Shown in pieces: positions 34,710 to 44,533 of a stretch of 64,000 bases of DNA. The notes below the pieces were generated by a model. It searched no databases and was not told the origin of the DNA. It saw nothing but the letters and a program-made list of their open reading frames with translations. Source of the stretch: Lyophyllum atratum (taxonomy: Eukaryota; Basidiomycota; Agaricomycetes; Agaricales; Lyophyllaceae); the NCBI GenBank assembly GCA_014905825.1, contig JACGCN010000034.1:124001-188000 (forward strand), read 5' to 3'. Made by a program: the position numbers and the translations under genes. Numbering within the stretch: the stretch's first letter is position 1; each line of letters begins with the position of its first letter.

Positions 34710-35629
34710 CTACTCCAGATCAAAGAGGAGAACTTCCGCAGTCTTGTCGCCGATGTTCTCAAGCATAAACGTCGTGCCGCCATTTCCCAACGAGATGTAC
34801 GCGCCGTCGCCCTCCTTCAGCTCCAGCTCCTCAGAGCTGCGTGCCGCCCCCACCCTCACAGCCGCGCCCGTCGCCTTCCCGGGGTTGTATCCGCTCGTCT
34901 GGATGACGTGAACATACCCCTTCTTCCCCTTCATTTGCTGCTCGACTTTCTGCCCCTTTTCAGCCAAGGTCGCATACAACGTGAGCGGGCTCTGTACAGG
35001 CGCGGGTCCAGATGTCTCGCGTTCATTGGACACCCCTTCGCTGCCGGCCGGAGCAACGACACGCACCCATTTGTTCACCTTCTCCGCATCAGTGAACGTG
35101 CGGGTGAAGTACTTGGGTGGGAGCTTCGAGGTGTGCGGGACGGACCAGATCTGCAGGAAGTGCACTGGTTTGGAGCCGTATGTCTTCTCGGAGTGAGAGA
35201 TCCCGGTACCAGCTGAGGTGAGCTGGACATCGCCGCGTTTGAGGATCTCGACGTTGCCCATCGAGTCTTTGCTAAAGGTCGCAAACATGTATCAGTTATC
35301 GTAGGAGGTCAAGTTATGTGGGAAGGCTCACTGTTCGAGCTCCCCAGATACCACGTAGGAGAAGATTTCGAATTCGCGGTGCGTGTGGGTCCCAAAGCCA
35401 GTACGAGGCGCGACGACATCTTCGTTTATTACTCGCAGAGGTCCATACTGCTCGTGTTTATGGTCTTGATACCTGGGTAGATTGGCTCATTATTAGATCA
35501 TACTGTGAATCGATCGAGATTTATCATAACGCACATTGCAAATGAGAAGGTATGGAAGGTCTTGAGCCAACCATGGTCTGCATTTCCTCGCTCTTCACTG
35601 CGGCGTACAGAAAACTTCAAGGCTGGCAT
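34710..35629 (-). CDS. Pirin family protein (bicupin)
   Basis: Metal-binding cupin protein of the pirin family; members act as iron-dependent nuclear cofactors or as quercetin dioxygenase-like enzymes. Three exons (35629-35535, 35472-35332, 35271-34710), 265 residues. Pirin blocks: FSVRRSEERGNADHGWLKTF at residue 5, GPLRVINEDVVAP, then the metal ligands in GFGTHTHREFEIFSYVVSG (two His) and in GTGISHSEKT (His and Glu). All four ligands are present. The C-terminal cupin ends LLFDLE. An open frame continues upstream to a Met at 35842; it adds a hydrophobic segment and an Arg/Lys/Ser-rich amphipathic stretch resembling a mitochondrial targeting sequence, so a longer form is possible. The Met at 35629 matches the usual pirin start. 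Confidence 0.85.
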
Positions 35630-36065
35630 GGCTCCTACTTCTGTAGAGGTGAATGTAGAGAAGAGTGGTGCGGATGATAACGAGGCGGTTAGGCGCTGCT
35701 TGAGTAGATTGGCCTTCGCAAGTCGAAGTAGCGCAGACAGGTTTGAGAGAACGGGTTGAGGAATAAGATCGAGGTAAACGGCGAGGGTTATATACACCGG
35801 TAGGAGGGCGATGTGAAGAAGGAGGAAGGATTTGGGTCGCATGACTGAGACGGGCGTCGCATCTTGTTCATACACTGACACTGGTGACGAATGATCGAGG
35901 CTCCCGAGACGGTCGGATGTCAGCAGAAATACCGTTTTTGGGTTTGTTGAACCCACGCGTGTATGACAAACATCTTATTCACGTGGTCGCACGTGCCCAC
36001 CGACTTTTTTTTTTGTCAATCGCGATGAGTGAACGTCGATTACCTTCAATAGGACCTTATTCAGT

Positions 36066-37990
36066 ATGGCTACAAGACTACCACCGCCGAAGAGAGTAAA
36101 AGTATACCACGGCGTGCCAGAACCAGAACCGGAGCAGCCAACGCCATCCCCGAACATTGTGGTGCAGTTTGTGTCTGAGGAGGATGGCCGATCACTCGCA
36201 CCTGCAGTCAATTTGCCTGCAAACACGACACGGGAGGGGCTGGAGGTGTTGTTGAATAAGCTCTCTACGCAGGTGTGTAATCCAAGACACTGATCACTCA
36301 GAATTGACGAAATGCGTCTAGGATGAAGATCCTGTTCCATTTTCGTTCCATGTGGCGCTTCCTGAAGGCCCGGACACGAAACCAGGCGCGCCAACGCGGA
36401 TCGTCATACAAAAATCACTGGAGGCTGACGTGCTAGGCCATCCCTCCGATACCTTCAGCCCGGAAGATGTCTTCGTTGTGTATTGTTCACCACAAAGTGT
36501 CTTCCGCGTACGGCCCGCAACACGATGCTCGGCCACCCTATCTGGTACGTTCATTATTATCATGACCTTTGTCAAGTACTTACGATTACTTTGCGCAGGT
36601 CATACCTCTCCTATTCTTTGCGCATCATTCTCGCCAACTGGAAACTTGCTCGCAACGGGCTCCGGAGACACGGCGGCTCGGCTTTGGGATATCGATACCG
36701 AGACACCGTCTCACGTCCTCACCGGTCATGTAGGATGGGTGCTATGTGTCGAGTGGGAGGCCATGGAGCGCAAACTCGCTACCGGCGGGCACGACGGTCA
36801 TGTCCGGCTATGGGATCCAAAAACCGGTAAACCCATAGGGGAGGCTATGAAAGGACACTCAAAATGGATTACGTCGCTTTCTTGGGAGCCAATACATATG
36901 TTCGTATCTTCCCGCTCACGTTGATAATACAATCAATAACCAAATTTATAGAAATGCCACATCCCCGCGCGTCGCATCGTCTTCTAAAGACGGTACGGTC
37001 CGCGTCTGGTCTACGCTGACGCGGAGAACGGAGTTCACGCTAGGCGGACATTCCGCCAGCGTCAATGTAGTGAAATGGGGTGGTGCTGGTGGGCCGAAGG
37101 GTGTCTTGTACACCGCGAGTAGCGACCGTACTGTTCGGATATGGGACGCAGAGACGGTATGCAAATTTCCCGAAATCATGAACCTGACGAACTGCTAATA
37201 ATCTCTCAGGGCCGACCAATACATACACTAAAAGACCACGCCCATTGGGTAACGACTCTCGCCCTCAACACGGACTTCGTCCTCCGCACTGGCCCCTTCG
37301 ACCACACAGGGAAGAAACCAACGTCAGACGAGCAGGGTACGTTCCGTTCTTACTCATGTGCTCCTTTCACTGCTAACACCGCTCACAGCTCAGCAACTCG
37401 CGCAAGCACGTTACGACACGCTCCTACGCACGACGCCGGAGCTCCTCATCTCGGGCTCAGACGACCACACGCTCTTCCTGTGGTCGCCCTTCGGCCCATC
37501 AGCCTCGCAAAAGCCTGTCGCGCGGCTCACAGGTCACCAGCGGCAGGTCTCGCACGTTGCCTTCTCGCCGGATGGGCGGTGGGCGGCATCAGCAGGATGG
37601 GATGGGAGTGTGAGGGTATGGGAGGGGCGGACGGGGAAGTTCGTGGCGACGCTGAGAGGACATGTGGGTGCGGTGTACCGTTTGGCGTGGAGTGCGGACG
37701 GGAGATTGTTGGTTAGTGCCAGCAAGGATAGTACGCTCAAGGTGCGTGAGTTTGGCTGATGGACGTCGTTTGGTTGCTGATGGGCGGGGGTGTGGTAGAT
37801 CTGGGATTTGAAGACGTACAAGATCAAGACGGATCTTCCGGGACATACGGATGAGGTGTATTGTGTGGATTTCGTTGCGGATAAGGTGGTCAGTGGTGGT
37901 CGTGATCGTACGGTCAAGATGTGAGTCGCTGGAACGTGTATTTTAACTCTGGTTGTTGACTTGGCTTCTCCACACAGATGGAAGAACTAG
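36066..37990 (+). CDS. RSA4: Ribosome assembly protein Rsa4 / Notchless (NLE1)
   Basis: WD40 protein that binds pre-60S particles and is the substrate pulled by the AAA-ATPase Rea1/midasin to release assembly factors in the nucleolus and nucleus. Eight exons: 36066-36272, 36322-36544, 36599-36899, 36952-37156, 37210-37336, 37389-37741, 37799-37920, 37978-37990; 516 residues, the family's normal length. The N-terminal NLE (ubiquitin-like) domain spans about 25-120 and includes FVSEEDGRSLAPAVNLP. Eight WD repeats follow, e.g. LATGSGDTAARLWD, LATGGHDGHVRLWD, VASSSKDGTVRVW, YTASSDRTVRIWD, LISGSDDHTLFLW, AASAGWDGSVRVW, LVSASKDSTLKIWD and VVSGGRDRTVKIWKN at the very end. The last exon has only 13 bases. 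It is divergent from pirin, 436 bases apart. Confidence 0.93.
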
Positions 37991-38581
37991 ATTAACGGCT
38001 GGAAGCACACTGGCCCGTGCCAAAACTCGTATATCATTGGCAAGACATAGCTATGTGGGAATTGTTCCTGATATTCTGTGTCTTTACTTGGGCGTATCTA
38101 TGAGACAAGTAAAACCAGCTACATGCACGTCTCAACACGCTTGTCGCAGGCCGCACCCCTGGACGTTTGTCAAGGTGCACCCCGCTGTTCACCCGGGCTA
38201 TCAGCTTGCGCAGCGTGGAAGGCCTTCATTGCTCGTTCAAAAAGCCACCGTTGGTCTTGTTTGAGAAAAGTAGAGTCAGAGCAAAGCCAAGATGGATGAT
38301 TGAGTACTCCAAAGAGTGTCTGATTGGCAGCTCTTTATTCAGTGATTGATCACCATCATTTTCCCTCGGGAATTCTCGACATAAGCGAAAATGGCTATGC
38401 TGTGCTTTTTCATCGCCACACTCTGTTCCCGATGCGTTTCCATGCCTTCAAGAACTTTCCATCACCGCTTTAGGCCAGACATTTATATCAGCTATCGCGT
38501 TCACCGCGAAAAGTAACGACCCACTTAGCTACGCCTGGCGCGCCTGCTTCGTGTTATAACGATATCCCGACCTTCACTGGC
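37991..38581. other. Intergenic region
   Basis: 3' flank of RSA4 and promoter of the aminopeptidase gene. A GTTATAACGATATCC stretch about 30 bases before the ATG is AT-rich but not a consensus TATA box. No gene seen. Confidence 0.5.
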
Positions 38582-40107
38582 ATGAAGCTCTCGTCATCGC
38601 TTTCACTACTACTTCTAGCTTCATCAGCTTCTTGTGCAGCCATTCCTCTGGCAGAGCTGAGGAGCGCATCTACTGACGGCCTTCGTCTGCTAAGTCTCAA
38701 AGATGGTGCGGAGCCGGTATGGAGAACGGAGAACGATAGGCTGGACCTCCTTCGCTCTGGGATACAATTCGTATGTCTTTCATATTCTGGAGGGCTGAAA
38801 TTCCCTTATTTACCCTGCCCTTAGTTCGACGTGACAGATGTATATGACCCAAAAGCCGCTTCACGGATAGCCAACCTCAAGTCTGCGCCAATCAAATGTG
38901 CGTTTGAATCCTTCCGACTGTTGGATCGCTGCTGACATGTTCCACAGACCCATCGCCCACCCACAAATCTGAGATTACTGCTATCCTCCGTAATGTCAGC
39001 ATCCCGAACATGGAGAGATACCTCTCCAACCTTACGTCGTTCAATAATCGCTACTACAAATCATCAAATGGAGTGGCTGCGACGGAGTGGATCGCAAAGA
39101 GTATGAAAGATGTACGTCATGCTCCACCGAAATCATTTAGACCGAAGAATTGAAGGAAGACGTTGATCCCAGATTGCCAGTTCCTACCCTGCAAGCAATG
39201 CCTCCGTTTCGATCTTCAACCATACATTTGGGCCCCAGGGCTCGATTATTGCGCAAATACCTGGCACTACCGCCGGCCCCGTCACCATCCTCGGTGCACA
39301 CATGGATTCCATTAATTTGAACGACCCAATGAACGGCCATGCACCGGGCGCCGACGACGATGGGAGTGGCTCTATTAATCTGATGGAGTCCTTCCGTGCG
39401 TTGCTCGAAGCGAGCTTCAAGCCGAAGACTCCTGTGGAATTCCACTGGTGAGTGTACCTGCAATCTGTGGAAGCCTTTGTTGTCCTGAAGATTGGATTTG
39501 CAGGTATGCCGCTGAGGAGGTCGGGCTTCTGGGCTCACAGGCGATCGCGAAAGCCTATAGAGCTGCAGGGAAGGAGGTCAAGGGCATGTTGAACCTTGAT
39601 ATGACTGCGTAGTACGTGCCCCTTTTGACCTACGGCATGTGGCGACGATATTTAACTTGCCCCCTAGTATCAAACCTGGCACCGATCAAGTTATCGCCAT
39701 TATGCCAGTAAGCCTCGGTCGCCCATCCAAGGAGTAACCAAGGTTGACGACTTTCGTACAGGACTTTATCGACGAAGGATTGAATGATTTCCTCAAGTCC
39801 TTGATCGAAACATACTCGAGTCTCCCGTGGGTTATGAGTCCCAAAGTATGTCTCCTTCCCACCGTTATTCTTCTTGCGTCGTTGACGCTTATGGTACTTC
39901 AAATAGTGCGGATACGCATGCTCTGACCATGCCAGCTGGAACAAGCAGGGGTATCCTTCAGCGTACCCTTCGGAGACACGCTTCGGCGATGATAACCTCA
40001 GCATCCACATGGCCAATGATACGACAATCACTCCTGGTTGGTCCTGGAACCATACTCTGGAGTTCACCAAACTTGCTGTGGCCTTTGCGTACGAGTTAGC
40101 GATCTAA
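38582..40107 (+). CDS. Secreted M28 family zinc aminopeptidase
   Basis: Extracellular leucine aminopeptidase-type enzyme (MEROPS M28E) with two zinc ions. Eight exons: 38582-38770, 38825-38897, 38948-39111, 39173-39447, 39504-39611, 39669-39708, 39762-39845, 39907-40107; 377 residues. Signal peptide 1-18 ([14 protein letters not shown]). A propeptide of about 70 residues precedes the catalytic domain. Zinc ligands and catalytic residues are visible: GAHMDSINL (His and the Asp that orients), [10 protein letters not shown] (bridging Asp), [10 protein letters not shown] (general base Glu and ligand Glu), LDMTAY (Asp) and SDHASW (last His). Several N-x-S/T sequons (NVSIP, NLTS, NASVS, NHT) fit secretion. 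The donor at 39612 is chosen because it restores MTAYIKPGT. All motifs intact. Confidence 0.9.
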
Positions 40108-40334
40108 CAGACCTTTGAAAATTCTTCTGGGATCAATTAATTGTCTTTTATCGTCTCAGAGGGATGCTTTGTGTGGGTCCAAGTGAGAAACAAGGGACAA
40201 CAATCATCCATGGTCCAAATCATGGACCCACTTTGGTTGCATCTCCGTTTTCTTCACGCTCACCCGCGCTAAAGTGTTCCCTGTACCGTAAGTAAGGAAT
40301 TGGTGAGATCGACGGTCTTACTTGATTGGATTAG

Positions 40335-41850
40335 GAACGACTCTACGCTGCACCTGGTCGGGACTTGACGTTCTCAATCAGTGAAGGCACGACGTACACG
40401 GATTGCCTGATGTCCAGAGACATGGAGGCTCCCTCCCTTGAACGTGCTCGTGTGGCACTAACGGAAGCATGCATTGCGACAAGGCGTGGCCACGTTCACA
40501 CAGTGACATTCCAACCTACGCCGAACAGGGTCAACCAAGACAGATTCATCGTTCAAGAATGGGACGACATCTCTGGCCCTCCTTGGCTGTTCCTGGCAGT
40601 GTTGGATGGTACGTGAACTCCTGTCTGGACTCCCGCTGCTCGACTGCTCGATGCTACATATCTAGGTCATTACTCCGAAGACGCAGCGGAGTACACGGCG
40701 CAGCATCTTCCCGACTCCATTCGCGCCGGCCTGCGTTCCAAGGCATCACGGGCAGGAGCCCAAGCCTTGGATGCTCGATACGTCAGGAATTCCCTCATTC
40801 ATCGCATCAAGGAGTTTGACGAGAAACTTGGCACGGCCGTGAAGGAGCTCTGCCCGAACCCCAGTGATCTGACCGAGGCTGAAGCCGAGGCTCTCGTCAA
40901 AGGGCCAAATGCAGCCGTATTCCAACGGGCTTGCGCGGGCACTACGATCTCTGCAGCCTTGATCGACGGCGAGAAAAAACAATATGTGGGTTGTTGGGCT
41001 TGGTGACTCATCCGCAGGTAAGCAGTGAATTGCTACTGTATCGTCCATCAACTCAACCGCAGCTTCATCTAGTACTGTCAAAAGTTACACAGGACGGGGT
41101 TCGCAGCAGCGAAAGGTTAATAACGTTACATAATGGGAATACGCCAACAGAATACGTGCGCATCTCGTTGAAACACCCGAGCAACGAGAAACAAATCATG
41201 CAGGACAACCGAGTACTGGGTGGACTTAGTGTGACAAGGGGTGAGGCTTTTGACGAAAACTGTCCCCGCCCAGCACTCATTGCCTTTCTTTGTTCTGTTC
41301 CCATCTCAATCACATAGCCATTGGTGACTTCCCCTTCAAGCTTCCACCGGATTATTCAAAACAGATCTTCCATCGGCTTTCATCCGGATCCGAATCTCCC
41401 CAGTCTAAGCACGGGGTTATTCACTACAACCACACTCCGCCGTATGTTACAGCAAGTAGCCAGGCGCGGCACTTTGACCTGACGACACTTCGGGACCAAA
41501 GCCCGACTCTCTTGCTCTATACGGACGGAGTCGACAACATCATATCCGGTCAATTTCTTTTCCGGAAAGAGAGGCCATGTAAAGAAAATCCTGCCACCGT
41601 GATGGGTGCATTACTCGGTGATTCTATCGATGACGATTTCATGCAAGGTGTTTTCGACCATGAGGTGGAACCGGGGTGGAATGGGGCCGGCGGTAACAAA
41701 GCTGTTGAGGTTCTGGGTAACATCCTCGCGGGCAAAGATGCTTCTCGGCTAACCCAAGTCTTGGATCCCGAGTACCTCTCTCTCGGTGACGATGACCCGA
41801 GGCCTCTATACATTGATGACACGACTATTGTAGTTTGTTCCTTAGTCTAA
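40335..41850 (+). CDS. PP2C-type protein phosphatase with apparent frameshift
   Basis: Metal-dependent Ser/Thr phosphatase of the PPM/PP2C family. Exons 40335-40608, 40666-41017, 41073-41240 and 41318-41850. Motifs in order: NQDRFIVQEW, FLAVLDGHYSEDAAEY, CAGTTISAALIDG, MWVVGLGDSSAVLS, NRVLGGLSVTRAIGDFPFK, LLLYTDGVDNII and IDDTTIVV. These supply the usual metal-binding Asp residues. Within the second exon the frame used up to GEKK cannot be joined to the frame of MWVVGLGDSSA: the A-run at 40974-40979 has six A where five would keep the frame. There is no GT-AG pair nearby that repairs it, so this is either a sequence error, a slippage site or a null allele. The 5' end is uncertain: the first exon opens after an acceptor at 40334; Met codons exist at 40410 and 40422, and upstream exons could not be joined. 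Confidence 0.75.
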
Positions 41851-42806
41851 GATGCGCCTTCCATGCTTATTCAATCTCGGAAATATTGCCCACAACAGGA
41901 GGTCCTGCACCTCGGACTTTGGGAATGTTGTTGCCATTTATTGTCGCCACTCGTGAAGTGGTACTATCCTAGTTGTCTGACCTTTCATGGTGTCGCCCTT
42001 GCTCCTTGAAATTTCACATTTAAAACATGAGACTGTTCTCGCCGAGGTCACAATGCAAAGTGCAGCCTCCTTTCGTGGTGCACTGGCAGAAGGACCACTG
42101 GCAGAATACACTCGGTATCACATCCCTCAGATATCACGGTAGCCCTGCTCTGATAACTGACAGCAAAGCGTTCGCGTTCCAGCCTCCGAGTCGCTCAATG
42201 ACGCTCTTCACCGCCTTAACAGGCGCCAGGAGATGATTCCACTTATAGCTCGTGCATGCGCTCAGACTCGTCTAGCCAGCACCCACATTGAAAGGATGAC
42301 GAAGTCGCAGGCCAGTGCAGTCGATGCGCATCTCACGAAGTGGCGCCAGCTTAGTCTCGATACCACACTCCAAAATCATTCTAACAGTGCTAAATTCTAG
42401 ACTTGAACCGTCACGTCCAGAGTTTAGAGCGTAGTAAGAAATATTAAAAACGAAGATGCGAGGGAGGATAAACGCCCAAAACATATCATCGCCGAACAGC
42501 ACTCCCTGCTCTTGTGCGCCCAGGGAGTGCTGTTCGGCGGAAAAATGCCAGTGTAGACTATGGAGACGCCATCATGGTGAAACCTCTGGTCCGATAGTGT
42601 CCATATAAGGTGGTGTAGACAGTAGACTATGGAATGTTGAAGGGTTCCGATGCCGTAGCATGCCAATCATGATGTTGGCATGAGTTTCAAAACACGTTCT
42701 GAGAAAAGAGAACCAGTTCGAAAGTAAGCTCTCGCTGCGTTCCGAAACCACTTCAAGTTCAAAATAAAGGAATACATTGAAAGTACACAACAGATTATCG
42801 TAGATA
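41851..42806. other. Convergent intergenic region with perfect hairpin
   Basis: Between the 3' ends of the PP2C gene (+) and the coiled-coil gene (-). The only structure seen is the hairpin at 42490-42539. No gene. Confidence 0.5.
42490..42539. repeat. Perfect inverted repeat, 19-bp arms, 12-base loop
   Basis: Arms 42490-42508 and 42521-42539 (core GCCGAACAGCACTCCCTG and its exact complement) are separated by CTCTTGTGCGCC. All 19 pairs are Watson-Crick. GC-rich, so a stable stem either as RNA or cruciform. Confidence 0.85.
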
Positions 42807-43635
42807 TCATGAGGTAGAGGTGACAGAGACCTCATAACTAGTAGAGCCATCATGGGTCTCTTCCAATTGTTCGGTGAGTTTGACGTCCTTGGTGTTGGAC
42901 AATGGCGTAAGGAGTGTCGAGGATGATGACGAACTTTGGCGATATGCGGCTGGAATGTTGATGCCTGCGGAATCAATGATTTTCATGAGCATGTCAACCT
43001 GTTGGTTGGCCTCTTCAACCCGTGCTTGAGCTTCTTCAACCGAGTCCCGAAGGATCTCAAGCTTCAGCTCACACTCCTCAATGTCCGTGACGGAAGTATG
43101 TGCTTCAGCTATGAGGGAGTCGCGTGCAGCTTGTGCGAGTGCAACTGCATCGATGATACCAAAGCCACCACGTCCAGATTCCACAACTCGCATGAGTATG
43201 TCGTTCTCATATAGGCAGGTATCGGCCGTTGCTTCTTCCGCTGATATCTTCCGCCGAGTGCTGTGCAAGCCGTTTGACTCTGCTCGCCTTGTACTGTGAC
43301 GCTGCGAGGCGACAGGCCATATCTCGGTGTCGGCGAGTCATATGAATCCGTAAAGTCCAGAGTGATAAGCATGTTTTGAAAAGGAGCAATGGTAGTAGAC
43401 GTACGCTGGGGCTTGAGGCGGATTTGATAGATTCAGAGGAACGGATGTATAAAGAACCAGTTGGACCACCAAGTGGAGCAGCCACTGCTGGAAAAGAAGA
43501 TAGTGGAGAGGAGGGTAACTGGCTCTCTTGATAGTAGCGGGGGTCCGGAGAGGACGTTGCCAATGGCGAAGAACTAGAATGCAGTGGCAGGGAATATGAG
43601 GGTGATATTGTGGTTGTCATTGTGAATGAGGACAT
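42807..43635 (-). CDS. Hypothetical protein with coiled coil
   Basis: Two exons, 43635-43405 and 43301-42807, 241 residues; a second acceptor at about 43320 would also keep the frame and add a few residues. Residues 1-77 are Ser/Pro-rich and presumably disordered. The middle of the second exon has Ala-rich VALAQAARDSLIAEAHTSV and then a heptad-like helix, ECELKLEILRDSVEEAQARV plus EEANQQVDMLMKI, consistent with a coiled coil of about 60 residues. The C-terminus is Ser/Thr-rich (SSSSSSTLLTPL). No family recognised. A second in-frame Met lies five codons after the first. Confidence 0.55.
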
Positions 43636-44331
43636 GGGACAGGCTCCTAGAATCAGCCCCCGATATGGCGAGGCTTAATCTGAACCACTTCCGCAAGTGC
43701 TGAATCCGTGGAAAGCATGAGGGCAATAGAATTTGTTCCAGCAGCCAATCAGATCAGAGGTGGTGTGTGCTGAGCGCTGATCCTCGCCATACATACTTAC
43801 TTCAACTTGTGCTGCGCAATATTTACACATATCGTGCGCATCTCCGGTGTCATGTTCAATGGTGACGAAGGCCCAGTCCAAAATGGGGGCCGATGGTCTG
43901 ATACGGTGCAATTGACCACATATCCTGCGTCCTCAACATTTCCCCCGAACTGTGACTCGGAAGAGCAGCTAAGCTCACCACGCCGCCAAGAGCAGTGCGA
44001 CTGAATCTCTAAATAGTTCTACTTAAGCTCCGAGGCTCGCAGGACTCAAATTCAAATGATCGCAGAGCGTGAATCAGAAGAGGGTTCAGCTGAGATCGAT
44101 GTGCGTGACTAGTATGTAGCCAAAATTCACGTCACTATGTAGACGGTCAAACGAAAGGCACTTCCGATTGCGTTAACACAAATCCTGTATTGTATAGTTG
44201 GTTACCTATAACTGGAAGTTTGGATTGTACGATGTTGTCAGACCGTCAAGGGGGTGTCAACATGTTTTATTTCCGTTATACTTAGAGAGTTGATTGGTTG
44301 CTCCAAAGGTCCCCTTAAATATTCTTCTGAC
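43636..44331. other. Intergenic region
   Basis: Promoter side of the coiled-coil gene and downstream flank of the kinase gene. Short frames only; nothing recognised apart from the duplicated segment starting at 44332. Confidence 0.45.
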
Positions 44332-44425
44332 CCTCAAGCCAGAGCTTGGTGGAAGGCTGTTCTCGGACTCTCCCCCCTCAGTTTAGCCAGAGGGTGGTTT
44401 CTAGACTCAAAGCAGATAGTATTGT
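44332..44425 (-). repeat. Duplicated coding-like segment, copy A
   Basis: About 90 bases that recur at 47432-47530 in the same orientation. Read on the minus strand this copy encodes ICFESRNHPLAKLRGESPRT followed by AFHQALA and a stop. It lies about 120 bases beyond the kinase stop codon, so it could be an unrecognised last exon of the kinase gene. Confidence 0.65.
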
Positions 44426-44533
44426 AGGCATGACACAGGTTCGTCCAGATAATCCGTGATACATATGGTATAGCTGAGAGATACGAGTAAGACGTGCACT
44501 GATGTTGACTCTGTAGAGATCGGTAGACGAAAA

